From: Pseudomonas putida | GTDB lineage: Bacteria > Pseudomonadota > Gammaproteobacteria > Pseudomonadales > Pseudomonadaceae | Direction of reading: 5' to 3' | Assembly (NCBI RefSeq): GCF_009883635.2 | Contig: NZ_CP026115.2 | Location: forward strand, 1,178,001-1,242,000 | Length of the DNA: 64,000 nt | Part shown: positions 54,204 to 64,000 of the stretch, one piece after another | Position numbering within the stretch: the first letter of the stretch is position 1 | Layout of the letters: each line of letters starts with the position of its first letter | Made by a program: the position numbers and the translations under genes | Notes under the pieces: generated by a model | The model's input: the letters and a program-made list of their open reading frames with translations, nothing else | Told to the model about the DNA's origin: nothing | The model's database searches: none

Positions 54204-54764
54204 TCAGTGTTTGTGATTGGCCGTGTTGCCGGCGGTATCGATGATCCGCCCACCGCCGTTGATGTCGCCGCTGACCTGCAGTGGGCCGTCGACCGTGACC
54301 TTGCCAGTGAGGTTGATCGCCGCCGCTTGCAGGCTGATCAGCGCCTCGCTGACCTGCACGGTGCTGGCGCCGACCTTGATGGTCGCGCTGCCGCCAGGCA
54401 GCTCGATGTCGTAGTGGCTGGCCTGCCAGTCGTAGCTGAGCGAACCACCGTCGGCGAAACGCCAGACTTCGACATGCTCGCGGGTGTCCGGCGCGCTGCC
54501 GGCATTGCCATACAGCCCGGGCAGGAAGGTGCCCTGGGCCGGCTCGCCGCTGGGGCTGAGCAGCACGCCCTGCTCGCCCAGGCCGGGGGCTCGCCAGTGC
54601 CGCGCCTGGCCAGCAGCCTGGGCGTGCCAGCGCAGCCAGGCGCTGGTCCAGCCGCTACCGTCTGACACCCGCACCCGGGCGGCGGCAAGGTCCACCGCCA
54701 CCACCCGGCAGGGAATGACCAGGCACGCCAGCATGCGGTCATGCATGGCGTTGACGTAGCTCAT
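54204..54764 (-). CDS. Baseplate spike protein V
   Basis: P2 gpV-family product of 186 residues: an OB-fold N-terminal domain (VVAVDLAAARVRVSDG, LGEQGVLLSPSGEPAQG) and a beta-helix C-terminal spike ending NTANHKH, whose His residues bind the tip metal in related spikes. It overlaps the preceding gene by four bases. Confidence 0.92.
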   Translation of the reverse strand: MSYVNAMHDRMLACLVIPCRVVAVDLAAARVRVSDGSGWTSAWLRWHAQAAGQARHWRAPGLGEQGVLLSPSGEPAQGTFLPGLYGNAGSAPDTREHVEVWRFADGGSLSYDWQASHYDIELPGGSATIKVGASTVQVSEALISLQAAAINLTGKVTVDGPLQVSGDINGGGRIIDTAGNTANHKH

Positions 54765-55258
54765 GACAGGTCCTCGGGGGCGATGTACTGCGCCTCATTA
54801 CCCAAGCCGATATCGGGGGCGAATCCCAGCATCAGCCTACCGGGTGGCTGGTCCGGCCAGTTCCAGCGCGCCTCGCCAAGTAGTACCGGCTGATCCCAAC
54901 GCACGGTCCAGGCGCTGCCCTCGAACTGCGCCTGCACGTTGCGGCTGGCCTCGACGAAGTCCAGTGCCCAATGCTGCTGACGCAGCAGGTCCATCAGTTG
55001 TGCGGCAAGCAAGCTGCCCTGCAACCGCGCTTCGGGGTTGGCGCTGTCGGCGGTGATGTCCGCCTCGAAGGTGGCAATCAACACCGAGCGGCCATCGCGC
55101 GGTGCTGCATCTGCCGTCATTTGCACGATGCCATGGCGCAGTGCCGGTCGTTCCGGGGCATTTCCTACAGCGGTATAGGCATCGACCGATGCCAGTTCCG
55201 GCATTGCCTCACGAATGGTTGCGGTCACAGCCGCATGCAAAGTGGCCAGTTCGCTCAT
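54761..55258 (-). CDS. Tailocin protein of unknown function (PA0615-like position)
   Basis: Product of 165 residues between holin and V, the place held by PA0615 in the P. aeruginosa R-pyocin. It starts SELATLHAAVTATIREAMPEL and contains strand-rich sequence; no motif recognised. Possibly a tail terminator or completion-type protein, but this is a guess. A GGAGAATA site precedes ATG 55258. Confidence 0.75.
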   Translation of the reverse strand: MSELATLHAAVTATIREAMPELASVDAYTAVGNAPERPALRHGIVQMTADAAPRDGRSVLIATFEADITADSANPEARLQGSLLAAQLMDLLRQQHWALDFVEASRNVQAQFEGSAWTVRWDQPVLLGEARWNWPDQPPGRLMLGFAPDIGLGNEAQYIAPEDLS

Positions 55259-55269
55259 GCATATTCTCC

Positions 55270-55608
55270 TTATCGCTCGTCGGCCTGGGTGCTGTCGCGC
55301 AAGCCCAGGCGCCGGATCGCCCAGCGTTCGTAAAGGCGCATGGCGACATCGGCGCCGCCAACCGCGGTCATGCAGCCCAATGCACTGGCCGCCCAGATCG
55401 ACAGGCCACCGGCATACAGCAGCATCACCGTCGACACGCCGCAGACCATGCAGGCCCCGGAGCGCAGCGCCAGCCGTCGCAGCAGCGACCAGCCCGTGGC
55501 ACCGGCTTTGTCAGCCCGCCACATCTCGCCGCTCAGGCCGCCCAGCAATGCCAGGACGATCACCAGCCAGAGCGGCATCTCCAGCAACGCTTGTTGCTCG
55601 TTCGTCAC
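55270..55608 (-). CDS. Holin
   Basis: Product of 112 residues from GTG 55608 (AGGAG eight bases upstream). Three hydrophobic helices are visible (LWLVIVLALLGGLSG, SGACMVCGVSTVMLLYAG, IWAASALGCMTAVGG) and the tail is charged. It should open the inner membrane for the endolysin. First gene of the tail operon. Confidence 0.85.
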   Translation of the reverse strand: MTNEQQALLEMPLWLVIVLALLGGLSGEMWRADKAGATGWSLLRRLALRSGACMVCGVSTVMLLYAGGLSIWAASALGCMTAVGGADVAMRLYERWAIRRLGLRDSTQADER

Positions 55609-55928
55609 TGTCCTGTCTCCTGTGTAATGCCTGTTGGCGGGGCCAACAGGCGGGTTGTGGGTACTCTGCATATTTCAAAAGCCTCCGCATTCCAAAAAGC
55701 CCGGCTCGCCAGGCTCTTCAGTAATGCGTTGTCGAACTGCCGGCCACGACTGGTGACGCCGCGCGGTTCCGCTTCAAATTGGTGACTCCGACCGCGGCCG
55801 CCTGCCCGCCGGATAACTGTTCGTGGTGCTTTACGCTGCACACCCGGGCCAGTTGCCAACCCTCTGGACAGTTGAGGCCTGTCCATCGCTGCCTGTGTAA
55901 CAACCGGTTTCTGTCCGGCTTGAGACAC

Positions 55929-56014
55929 AGGCTATGCATTCATGCATATGCAGTCAATGCATTTCTTCAAATTTCCATGCATTGGATTTTGCTTAAATGC
56001 ATGCAGGCCATGCA
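55929..56014 (-). promoter_or_regulatory. ATGCAT-rich operator and presumed tailocin promoter
   Basis: Five ATGCAT palindromes begin at 55934, 55942, 55957, 55977 and 55997, plus three ATGCA half-copies (55948, 56001, 56010). The last three palindromes are exactly 20 bp apart. On the minus strand TTGACT (55952-55957) and a weak -10 TAGCCT (55929-55934) are 17 bp apart, within the motif cluster. This looks like the repressor operator. Confidence 0.6.
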
Positions 56015-56045
56015 CGGCCTGACGTGTAGGGATTTTCTGCAGACG

Positions 56046-56070
56046 AAAAAAAACCCGCCGAAGCGGGTTT
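56046..56070 (-). terminator. Terminator of the repressor gene
   Basis: AAACCCGC (56051-56058) pairs with GCGGGTTT (56063-56070), with a long T-run on the minus strand. Confidence 0.9.
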
Positions 56071-56086
56071 CTTGGGAGCGGGCTAG

Positions 56087-56824
56087 TCAGCGAGCGTACA
56101 TGCCCCACCAGAACACATGCCCAAGCAGGCTGATCTGCTCGTCCTGCATCTGCTGGAAGCTGTAGTCCTCGTCGGGGTGTTCATCGCGGTTGAAACTGCG
56201 CAGGCGGATGCCAGTAGGCAGGCGATAGACCTGCTTCACCCGCAGCTGGCCGTTATGGTTGATGGCGTAGAGGTCGCCATCGATGATGTCGCCGATCGAG
56301 CATTTGCCGGTGTTCACGCCAACCGTCGCACCATCGCGCAGCACCGGCAGCATGCTATTGCCACGCACGGTCACGCACTTGGCCTGGTCGAACTGCACGC
56401 CATTGTGGCGCAAGCTGCGCTTACCGAAACGCAGCCGCGCCCGCTCGCTCTCTTCGATGACGAATCTTCCTGATCCTGCTGCCAATTCGACCTCGCGAAG
56501 GAAAGGTACCGACACCTCGTCATCCTCGACGGGGGTTTCATCGTCCCACAGGCTGATGTCGCTGAGGTCCGCATGACCATGGGCCGGCAACGCGGTTTCG
56601 CGCGACTCGCCAAGCTCGGCACGGCCGCGCAACTGCTCGGTGCTCACACCGAAATAGTCGGCGATCTTCGACACGTGCTTGTCGGAAGGGTCGACGATCT
56701 TGCCGCCGAGAATCCGCGACAAGGTGGATTGAGGGACACCCGTGCGCCGGTACAGCTCCGTCGGGGACAGGCCGTGGCGGTCGAGCAGTTCTCTGAGGAC
56801 GGTGGCTACGTTGCGTTTTTGCAT
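56087..56824 (-). CDS. S24/LexA-like repressor of the tailocin (PrtR/CI-like)
   Basis: Product of 245 residues from ATG 56824. An N-terminal HTH (VATVLRELLDRHGLSPTELYRRTGVPQSTLSRILGG) is followed by a linker with an Ala-Gly cleavage site (ELAAGSG) and an S24 peptidase domain with the Ser nucleophile in VRGNSMLP and the Lys in RVKQV. RecA-driven self-cleavage would switch on the tailocin. No ribosome site is seen; a promoter places the start codon at about +2. Confidence 0.9.
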   Translation of the reverse strand: MQKRNVATVLRELLDRHGLSPTELYRRTGVPQSTLSRILGGKIVDPSDKHVSKIADYFGVSTEQLRGRAELGESRETALPAHGHADLSDISLWDDETPVEDDEVSVPFLREVELAAGSGRFVIEESERARLRFGKRSLRHNGVQFDQAKCVTVRGNSMLPVLRDGATVGVNTGKCSIGDIIDGDLYAINHNGQLRVKQVYRLPTGIRLRSFNRDEHPDEDYSFQQMQDEQISLLGHVFWWGMYAR

Positions 56825-56860
56825 AGCGTGCATAATGCAGGCATGCGCCGGCAAATGCAA
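56820..56860 (-). promoter_or_regulatory. Repressor promoter with TGCAT motifs
   Basis: On the minus strand TTGCAT (56855-56860), 17 bases, then CATTAT (56832-56837). Transcription would begin at about 56825, next to the ATG, giving a leaderless mRNA. TGCAT/ATGCA motifs at 56820, 56829, 56835 and 56855 match those of the operon promoter. Confidence 0.55.
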
Positions 56861-56973
56861 TGCGCCTGGCTGCGCGCGCATGCCCCATGGCCCGCGCCTG
56901 CATCTGGTTGAAAAAGCCTGTACCATTGCCGGTTTCACAATCGCCAACCAGATCACCCGCTGTAAGGCCCTGA

Positions 56974-59547
56974 ATGTCTGATCTTTCCGCACACACACCA
57001 ATGATGCAGCAGTACTGGAAGCTGAAAAACCAGCACCCGGACCAGCTGATGTTCTACCGCATGGGCGACTTCTACGAAATCTTCTACGAAGATGCGAAGA
57101 AAGCCGCGAAACTGCTGGACATCACCCTGACCGCGCGCGGTCAGTCGGCCGGCCAGTCGATCCCCATGTGCGGGATTCCGTTCCATTCGCTGGAAGGCTA
57201 CCTGGCCAAGCTGGTCAAGCTTGGCGAGTCGGTGGTGATCTGCGAGCAGATCGGCGACCCGGCCACCAGCAAGGGCCCGGTGGAGCGCCAGGTGGTGCGC
57301 ATCATCACTCCCGGCACAGTCAGTGACGAGGCCCTGCTCGACGAACGCCGCGACAACCTGATCGCCGCCCTGCTCGGCGACGAACGCCTGTTCGGCCTGG
57401 CGGTGCTGGACATCACCAGCGGCAACTTCAGCGTGCAGGAGATCAAAGGCTGGGAAAACCTGCTGGCCGAGCTCGAGCGCCTGAACCCGGTAGAGCTGCT
57501 GATCCCCGACGACTGGCCACGCGACCTGCCCGCCGAGAAACGCCCGGGAGCCCGTCGCCGCGCGCCGTGGGACTTCGACCGCGATTCGGCACGCAAGGCC
57601 CTGTGCCAGCAGTTCGCGACCAAGGACCTCAAGGGTTTTGGCTGTGACAAGCTGACCCTGGCCATCGGCGCCGCCGGCTGCCTGCTGACCTACGCCAAGG
57701 AAACCCAGCGCACGGCCCTGCCGCACCTGCGCAGCCTGCGCCACGAGCGCCTGGACGACACGGTGATCCTCGACGGCGCCAGCCGCCGCAACCTGGAACT
57801 GGACGTCAACCTGGCCGGTGGCCGCGACAACACCCTGCAATCGGTGATCGACCGTTGCCAGACCGCCATGGCCAGCCGCCTGTTGACTCGTTGGCTGAAC
57901 CGCCCGCTGCGCGACCTCAAGGTGCTGCAGGCACGCCAAGACTCGATCCGCTGCCTGCTCGACGGCTACCGCTTCGAAAAGCTGCAGCCGCAGCTCAAGG
58001 AAATCGGCGATATCGAGCGGATCCTCGCCCGTATCGGCCTGCGCAATGCCCGCCCGCGTGACCTGGCGCGCCTGCGCGACGCCCTCGGCGCCCTGCCCGA
58101 GCTGCAGAACGCCATGAGCGAGCTGGAAGCGCCGCACCTGGCACGCCTGGCCGCCATTACCGGTACCTACCCCGAGCTGGCCAGCCTGCTGGAACGCGCG
58201 ATCATCGACAACCCGCCAGCGGTCATCCGCGACGGCGGCGTGCTCAAGGCCGGCTACGACAGCGAGCTGGACGAACTGCTGGCGATCAGTGAGAACGCCG
58301 GCCAGTTCCTCATCGACCTGGAAACCCGCGAGAAGGCCCGCACGGGCCTGGCCAACCTCAAGGTCGGCTACAACCGCGTGCACGGCTACTTCATCGAGCT
58401 GCCGACCAAGCAGGCCGAGCAGGCACCGGGCGACTATATCCGCCGCCAGACCCTCAAGGGCGCCGAGCGTTTCATCACGCCCGAGCTCAAGGCCTTCGAG
58501 GACAAGGCGCTGTCGGCCAAGAGCCGCGCCCTGGCGCGCGAGAAGATGCTCTACGACGCGCTGCTGGAAACCCTCATCAGCCACCTGGCACCCCTGCAGG
58601 ACAGCGCCGCCGCGCTGGCCGAGATCGACGTGCTGAGCAACCTTGCCGAGCGTGCGCTGAACCTCGACCTGAACTGCCCGCGCTTCACCGACGAGCCGTG
58701 CCTGCGCATCGAGCAGGGCCGCCACCCGGTGGTCGAGCAGGTGCTGACCACGCCGTTCGTGGCCAACGACCTGGGCCTGGACAACAGCACGCGCATGCTG
58801 ATCATCACCGGCCCGAACATGGGCGGTAAGTCGACCTACATGCGCCAGACCGCCCTGATCGTGCTGATGGCGCACATCGGCAGCTTCGTTCCCGCAGCCA
58901 GCTGCGAGCTGTCGCTGGTCGACCGCATCTTCACCCGCATCGGCTCCAGCGACGACCTGGCCGGCGGGCGTTCGACCTTCATGGTCGAGATGAGCGAAAC
59001 CGCCAACATCCTGCACAACGCGACCGACCGCAGCCTGGTGCTGATGGACGAAGTCGGCCGCGGCACCAGTACCTTCGACGGCCTGTCGCTGGCCTGGGCC
59101 GCCGCCGAGCGCCTGGCCGAGCTGCGTGCCTACACCCTGTTTGCCACCCACTACTTCGAGCTGACCGTGCTGCCGGAGAGTGAACCGCTGGTGGCCAACG
59201 TGCACCTGAACGCCACCGAGCACAATGAGCGTATCGTCTTCCTGCACCACGTGCTGCCTGGCCCTGCCAGCCAGAGCTATGGCCTGGCCGTGGCGCAGCT
59301 GGCGGGCGTGCCGGCGCCAGTGATCCTGCGCGCACGCGAGCACCTGGGCCGGCTGGAAACCACTAGCCTGCCCCATGAGGCACCGGTGACCAAGAAGGCC
59401 AAGGACGAGCCGCAAGTCCCACACCAGAGCGACCTGTTCGCCAGCCTGCCACACCCGGCCATCGAGAAGCTGGGCAAGCTGGACCTGGATGACATGACCC
59501 CGCGTCAAGCTATCGAAATGCTATATCAACTAAAGAACCTGTTATAA
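56974..59547 (+). CDS. mutS: DNA mismatch repair protein MutS
   Basis: Mismatch-recognition ATPase of 857 residues. The mismatch-binding Phe-x-Glu lies in [14 protein letters not shown]; Walker A is [13 protein letters not shown], Walker [11 protein letters not shown] with the helix following, and a C-terminal HTH ends the protein. It is divergent from the tailocin repressor with about 150 bp between starts. Confidence 0.98.
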   Translation: MSDLSAHTPMMQQYWKLKNQHPDQLMFYRMGDFYEIFYEDAKKAAKLLDITLTARGQSAGQSIPMCGIPFHSLEGYLAKLVKLGESVVICEQIGDPATSKGPVERQVVRIITPGTVSDEALLDERRDNLIAALLGDERLFGLAVLDITSGNFSVQEIKGWENLLAELERLNPVELLIPDDWPRDLPAEKRPGARRRAPWDFDRDSARKALCQQFATKDLKGFGCDKLTLAIGAAGCLLTYAKETQRTALPHLRSLRHERLDDTVILDGASRRNLELDVNLAGGRDNTLQSVIDRCQTAMASRLLTRWLNRPLRDLKVLQARQDSIRCLLDGYRFEKLQPQLKEIGDIERILARIGLRNARPRDLARLRDALGALPELQNAMSELEAPHLARLAAITGTYPELASLLERAIIDNPPAVIRDGGVLKAGYDSELDELLAISENAGQFLIDLETREKARTGLANLKVGYNRVHGYFIELPTKQAEQAPGDYIRRQTLKGAERFITPELKAFEDKALSAKSRALAREKMLYDALLETLISHLAPLQDSAAALAEIDVLSNLAERALNLDLNCPRFTDEPCLRIEQGRHPVVEQVLTTPFVANDLGLDNSTRMLIITGPNMGGKSTYMRQTALIVLMAHIGSFVPAASCELSLVDRIFTRIGSSDDLAGGRSTFMVEMSETANILHNATDRSLVLMDEVGRGTSTFDGLSLAWAAAERLAELRAYTLFATHYFELTVLPESEPLVANVHLNATEHNERIVFLHHVLPGPASQSYGLAVAQLAGVPAPVILRAREHLGRLETTSLPHEAPVTKKAKDEPQVPHQSDLFASLPHPAIEKLGKLDLDDMTPRQAIEMLYQLKNLL

Positions 59548-59687
59548 CGGCGCCCACTACAAGCTGGTAGAATCCGCCGCGGTTTGCTGGTGCTGCAGGT
59601 TATTAGCCTGGCCTGCAGCCACATGCCTGTAAACCGCGCGGCCCTGAGAGGAGGGGCCGCCGCCGTCGCCTGAGGAGAGAACTAGAA

Positions 59688-60011
59688 ATGACCTTCGTCG
59701 TCACCGACAACTGCATCAAATGCAAATACACCGACTGCGTGGAAGTCTGTCCGGTGGACTGCTTCTACGAAGGCCCGAACTTCCTGGTGATTCACCCGGA
59801 CGAGTGCATCGACTGTGCACTGTGCGAGCCTGAATGCCCGGCCCAGGCGATCTTCTCGGAAGACGAGATCCCTGCTGGCATGGAAAACTTCATCGAGCTC
59901 AACGCCGAGCTGGCGGAAATCTGGCCGAACATCACCGAGCGCAAGGACGCCTTGCCTGACGCTGAGGAGTGGGACGGCAAGACCGGCAAGATCGCCGACT
60001 TGGAGCGCTAA
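59688..60011 (+). CDS. fdxA: 7Fe ferredoxin FdxA
   Basis: Ferredoxin of 107 residues with one 3Fe-4S and one 4Fe-4S cluster: [17 protein letters not shown] and [12 protein letters not shown] supply the Cys ligands. The C-terminal extension is typical of the Azotobacter-type family. GAGGAGAG lies before ATG 59688. A terminator follows; it converges on rsmZ. Confidence 0.97.
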   Translation: MTFVVTDNCIKCKYTDCVEVCPVDCFYEGPNFLVIHPDECIDCALCEPECPAQAIFSEDEIPAGMENFIELNAELAEIWPNITERKDALPDAEEWDGKTGKIADLER

Positions 60012-60025
60012 GCGCCCAAACGCGA

Positions 60026-60052
60026 AAAAGGCCCGCAACGGGCCTTTTTTCA
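60026..60052 (+). terminator. Terminator of fdxA
   Basis: GGCCCG and CGGGCC pair around CAA, followed by TTTTTT. Confidence 0.92.
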
Positions 60053-60064
60053 TTTTCTGCGGGC

Positions 60065-60198
60065 AAAAAAAGGGGCGGTTTGACCCGCCCACATTTTTTT
60101 CCGTAGTCCCTGCTTGTCCCAAACATCATCCTGATGAAATCGCTTCTTGCGATGTCCTTGGCCTTCTCCCTGAAAGCCTGTGCATGTCCGTGTGCACA
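60065..60198 (-). ncRNA. rsmZ: Regulatory RNA RsmZ
   Basis: About 134 nt on the minus strand between fdxA and rpoS, the conserved rsmZ position. It opens with a TGTGCA/TGCACA hairpin bearing GGA in its loop, carries seven GGA motifs in all, shares the CATCGC...GCGAT hairpin and CATCAGGATGATG with known RsmZ, and ends in GGGCGG/CCGCCC plus a T-run. It binds RsmA/CsrA proteins and relieves translational repression under GacS/GacA control. Confidence 0.88.
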
Positions 60199-60204
60199 GT
60201 TCGA

Positions 60205-60232
60205 ATACTAGCGAGTTCCCTGAGGCAGGCAA
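60205..60232 (-). promoter_or_regulatory. rsmZ core promoter
   Basis: TTGCCT (60227-60232), 16 bases, then TAGTAT (60205-60210) on the minus strand; predicted start at about 60198. Confidence 0.7.
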
Positions 60233-60370
60233 CTGCGAGATCTCTCAGGATGTTACTGGGGACACATTTCCACATAGCCAAAAAACGCATCAATTTCAGC
60301 TAGTTAAGAAAAATCAGGCTCTCAAAACGACTTTGATTTACTGGTAGTTACACAGATGGCTTACACAAAG

Positions 60371-60388
60371 AGTAAGCAAAGGCTTACA
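60371..60388 (-). promoter_or_regulatory. GacA upstream activating site of rsmZ
   Basis: TGTAAGCCTTTGCTTACT on the minus strand fits the GacA site TGTAAG-N6-CTTACA in 11 of 12 fixed bases. It lies about 180 bp upstream of the predicted rsmZ start, the usual distance. A further TGTAAG-like half-site lies near 60355-60365. Confidence 0.85.
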
Positions 60389-60440
60389 CGCCGTGCATCA
60401 GGGGTAGCGCCGTACACATTGCCAGGCTCGGGTTTCCCGC

Positions 60441-60483
60441 CTGTACCGGCCTCTTCGCGGGACAAGCGATGAGGCCGGTACAG
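60441..60483. repeat. Inverted repeat upstream of rsmZ / downstream of rpoS
   Basis: CTGTACCGGCCTC (60441-60453) pairs perfectly with GAGGCCGGTACAG (60471-60483) with a 17-base loop. Resembles a REP-type element. Confidence 0.8.
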
Positions 60484-60504
60484 GATTACCAAAACCCCAG
60501 AAAC

Positions 60505-60530
60505 AAAAACGCCCCGAGATCATCGGGGCG
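60505..60530 (-). terminator. Terminator of rpoS
   Basis: GCCCCGA (60511-60517) pairs with TCGGGGC (60523-60529); a T-rich run follows on the minus strand. Confidence 0.9.
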
Positions 60531-60553
60531 CTTCAGATACCGTGAAGCCTGGC

Positions 60554-61561
60554 TTACTGGAATAGCGACTCGCTGGATAGCCCGTTCTTCTCAAGGATCT
60601 CGCGCAGGCGCTTGAGCCCCTCTACCTGGATCTGCCGCACGCGCTCGCGGGTCAGGCCGATCTCCAGGCCAACATCTTCCAGGGTGCTACTCTCATGCCC
60701 ACGCAGGCCGAAGCGGCGAACCACGACCTCACGCTGCTTGTCGGTCAGCTCACCCAGCCACTGGTCAATGCTCTGCGACAGGTCATCGTCCTGCAGCAGT
60801 TCGCACGGATCGGTCGGGCGGTCATCGGTCAGGGTGTCGAGCAGGGTCTTGTCCGAGTCCGGGCCGAGCGACACGTCAACGGAAGACACGCGCTCGTTCA
60901 GGCCCAGCATGCGCTTGACCTCGGCGACCGGTTTCTCCAGCAGGGTAGCGATTTCTTCAGGCGACGGCTCGTGGTCGAGCTTCTGGGTCAGTTCCCTTGC
61001 CGCGCGCAGGTAGACGTTAAGCTCCTTGACCACGTGGATCGGCAAGCGAATGGTGCGGGTCTGGTTCATGATCGCCCGCTCGATAGTCTGGCGGATCCAC
61101 CAGGTCGCATAGGTCGAGAAGCGGAAGCCGCGCTCCGGGTCGAATTTCTCCACCGCGCGGATCAACCCCAGGTTGCCCTCCTCGATCAGGTCGAGTAGCG
61201 ACAGGCCACGGTTGACGTAACGACGGGCAATTTTCACAACCAGGCGCAGGTTGCTTTCGATCATGCGTTTGCGGCCGGCAGGGTCACCCTTTTGCGACAG
61301 GCGCGCAAAATGGACTTCCTCTTCCGGCGAGAGCAGAGGCGAGAATCCGATCTCGTTTAGATACAGCTGGGTGGCATCGAGCGCCCGGCTGTAATCTATG
61401 TACTTGTGTTGCTTGAGCGAAGAGCCCGACTTCGCTCTGGTCCGAACCGACGGTACAGCAGGTTCGTCTGACACCACATCCGTTTCCAAAACGATGCCCG
61501 TCTCCATGAGGAGGACGTCATCGTCGATGTCAAACTCCGGCGCTTCTTTACTGAGAGCCAT
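60554..61561 (-). CDS. rpoS: Stationary-phase sigma factor RpoS
   Basis: Sigma-38 of 335 residues: region 1.2 ([21 protein letters not shown]), region 2 with [36 protein letters not shown], region 3 and region 4 ([27 protein letters not shown]). Start ATG 61561. The main promoter in Pseudomonas lies inside upstream nlpD. Confidence 0.98.
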   Translation of the reverse strand: MALSKEAPEFDIDDDVLLMETGIVLETDVVSDEPAVPSVRTRAKSGSSLKQHKYIDYSRALDATQLYLNEIGFSPLLSPEEEVHFARLSQKGDPAGRKRMIESNLRLVVKIARRYVNRGLSLLDLIEEGNLGLIRAVEKFDPERGFRFSTYATWWIRQTIERAIMNQTRTIRLPIHVVKELNVYLRAARELTQKLDHEPSPEEIATLLEKPVAEVKRMLGLNERVSSVDVSLGPDSDKTLLDTLTDDRPTDPCELLQDDDLSQSIDQWLGELTDKQREVVVRRFGLRGHESSTLEDVGLEIGLTRERVRQIQVEGLKRLREILEKNGLSSESLFQ

Positions 61562-61670
61562 TGTTATAGTCCTTTGCTGAGTTCGAACTCAGACTCTTGC
61601 GGCGCCTGTCTCCCTGGCAACGCAGGAGCCTGTCCCCTCTACATCCAAGGAACAGGCCGGGGTACAACGA

Positions 61671-62528
61671 TCAACGGCGTGGCAGGAACTGGAGCGGATC
61701 GACGGGCTTACCTTGGCGGCGAATCTCGAAATGCAGCTTCACCCGATCTGTGCCCGTGGACCCCATTTCAGCAATCGACTGCCCTGCCTTGACCTGCTGC
61801 CCCTCCCGAACCAACAGCCTGCGGTTGTGACCGTAGGCACTGACGTAGGTGTCGCTGTGCTTGATGATGATCAGTTCGCCGTAGCCCCGCAAGCCACTCC
61901 CGGCGTAGACCACCGCACCATCAGACGCAGCAAAAACAGGCTGTCCCAAATCACCGGCGATATCAATGCCTTTATTCAAACTACCGTTTGAAGCAAATTT
62001 TCCAATGAGCACGCCATTGGCCGGCCACGTCCAGTTCCCCACCGCACGCTCTGCGGCGGGCACCGTGGTAACCACCGGAGCAGGCGTGGCGGGCGTTGTT
62101 GGCGCCGTTTTTCCGCCGTTTTCAGCGGGGGTGATAGGTGTTCCGGCAGGGCGACGAATGACCGTTGTCCGGCTCGACGAGGACGGGTTGGAGACCACGG
62201 TACTACTGCCGGTGGAGCCACTGCTGAAACGGATGGCCTGGCCCGGTCGGATGGTGTACGGGGCGGCAATGCCGTTGCGCGCTGCCAGCTCCTTGTAGTC
62301 CCAACCATAGCGGAACGCGATGGAGAACAGCGTGTCGCCAGGCTTGACGACGTACTGCCCCGAAGTCACTGCCGGGCGCTTGGGCGCAGCAGTGTTTCGA
62401 TCGACCACGCGCGCACCGCTGGAGCTCGTGCTGGAGCAACCTGTCAGCAAGGTGCCCATGGCCAGTGCAATCAGCAGAAGCTTGAAAGCCGACCGATCCT
62501 TGCGCTGCCGAATGACTGTGTGCCCCAC
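61671..62528 (-). CDS. nlpD: Murein hydrolase activator NlpD
   Basis: Outer-membrane lipoprotein of 285 residues. Lipobox LLTGC near residue 30, LysM domain (YVVKPGDTLFSIAFRYGWDYKELAARNGI), Pro/Thr linker and a LytM/M23 domain that lacks key metal ligands (NKGIDIAG in place of His-x3-Asp), as expected of an amidase activator. I choose GTG 62528 because AGGGGAG lies five bases upstream; ATG 62543 is in frame. Confidence 0.93.
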   Translation of the reverse strand: MGHTVIRQRKDRSAFKLLLIALAMGTLLTGCSSTSSSGARVVDRNTAAPKRPAVTSGQYVVKPGDTLFSIAFRYGWDYKELAARNGIAAPYTIRPGQAIRFSSGSTGSSTVVSNPSSSSRTTVIRRPAGTPITPAENGGKTAPTTPATPAPVVTTVPAAERAVGNWTWPANGVLIGKFASNGSLNKGIDIAGDLGQPVFAASDGAVVYAGSGLRGYGELIIIKHSDTYVSAYGHNRRLLVREGQQVKAGQSIAEMGSTGTDRVKLHFEIRRQGKPVDPLQFLPRR

Positions 62529-62688
62529 CCGCGCTCCCCTCATGGTGCCGAAAATCGATAAGACGATAAGAAATGCAATATTGTTGCAATTATAACCAAG
62601 CCAGGTGGCAATGGCAGGGCCCAGGCCCCGCCAGATAGACAGGGCCGCGCCACAAGAATTCGTTGCTGCTGCAAATATTCCTGGCGGC

Positions 62689-64000
<1,312 letters not shown>

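Larger units (their letters stand above)
55609..56086. other. Region between holin and repressor genes
   Basis: About 480 bp with no gene I can support. A 73-codon frame (55718-55939) has no ribosome site and would start inside the operator-like region. The region carries the repressor terminator and the operon promoter with ATGCAT motifs, leaving a leader of about 300 nt before the holin. Confidence 0.5.
42401..56824 (-). mobile_element. R-type (P2-like) tailocin gene cluster between pncC and mutS
   Basis: About 14.4 kb of contractile-tail, lysis and repressor genes, all on the minus strand. I find no capsid, portal, terminase, integrase or replication genes, so it codes a phage-tail particle rather than a phage. 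The mutS-cinA/recA interval is the known site of such clusters in fluorescens/putida-group pseudomonads. No flanking direct repeats were seen. Confidence 0.93.

Noticed and set aside
55605..55928. 107-codon frame upstream of the holin
   Set aside because: Overlaps the other unsupported frame and has no ribosome site or motif.
55718..55939. 73-codon frame between holin and repressor
   Set aside because: The start lies inside the ATGCAT cluster, there is no ribosome site and no recognisable fold. It more likely belongs to the operon leader.
42342..56974. Attachment-site direct repeats flanking the tailocin cluster
   Set aside because: I compared the pncC-side and mutS-side borders and saw no shared repeat, and no integrase gene is present.
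56953..59508. 851-codon open frame antisense to mutS
   Set aside because: It mirrors the mutS codon pattern in a GC-rich gene. The product is rich in Gln/His/Arg shadow residues and has no family likeness.

Overview
The window is chromosomal DNA of a GC-rich gammaproteobacterium, almost certainly a Pseudomonas of the P. putida group. The reasons are the gene order tolQRAB-ybgC-ruvBAC-yebC-aspS, the fpr/finR pair, fdxA-rsmZ-rpoS-nlpD-pcm-surE, a P. putida-type REP pair (6261-6353) and protein sequences close to known Pseudomonas homologues. Most of the window is core genome. The accessory pieces are a toxin-antitoxin cassette, a repeat-rich exported-protein locus and a phage-tail (tailocin) cluster.

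Layout. 1-9322 (minus strand): Tol envelope system (tolB runs off the left edge), ybgC thioesterase, the RuvABC Holliday-junction genes, the YebC/PmpR regulator, aspS and a small zinc-ribbon gene. 9415-11903: ribbon-helix-helix protein, Dps-like ferritin, a membrane protein carrying a cold-shock domain, slyX and a HIT protein. 12643-17859: OprD-type porin, proS, a lipoprotein, and SOS-boxed dinB. 18062-18561: three initiator tRNA genes, each with its own promoter and terminator. 18811-24689: mprF with a VirJ-like hydrolase gene, then kup. 24777-25605: a RelE-type toxin and an HTH antitoxin lying between two identical 34-bp direct repeats. 25720-31313: rimO, then four minus-strand genes for exported or low-complexity proteins and a DUF6502 protein. 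31510-40142: GNAT, a pseudouridine synthase homologue with an altered active site, yehS-like, trmO, fpr/finR, dgkA, a LuxR-type response regulator, tapT, small exported and DNA-binding-like proteins, and a LOG-family protein. 40207-42342: recX, recA (LexA box) and pncC.

42401-56824 is a contractile R-type tailocin cluster inserted between pncC/recA and mutS. It has holin, endolysin and nested Rz/Rz1 lysis genes, a complete P2-like tail set (V, W, J, I, fibre, fibre chaperone, sheath, tube, chaperone E/E', tape measure, U, X, D) and an S24 LexA-like repressor. It has no capsid, terminase, portal or integrase genes. Details of note are a probable +1 programmed frameshift at a prfB-type CTT-TGA-C site in the tail chaperone gene, a one-base frameshift that splits baseplate gene J, several intrinsic terminators inside the operon, and clusters of ATGCAT motifs over the presumed operon and repressor promoters.

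56974-64000: mutS, fdxA, the small RNA rsmZ (which I recognise between fdxA and rpoS, with a GacA upstream site), rpoS, nlpD, pcm and surE (cut by the right edge). Functionally the window joins envelope maintenance (Tol, MprF, porin, DgkA), recombination and SOS functions (RuvABC, DinB, RecA, RecX, MutS) and the stationary-phase/GacA-Rsm switch. The tailocin lies next to recA and its repressor is of the type cleaved during the SOS response.
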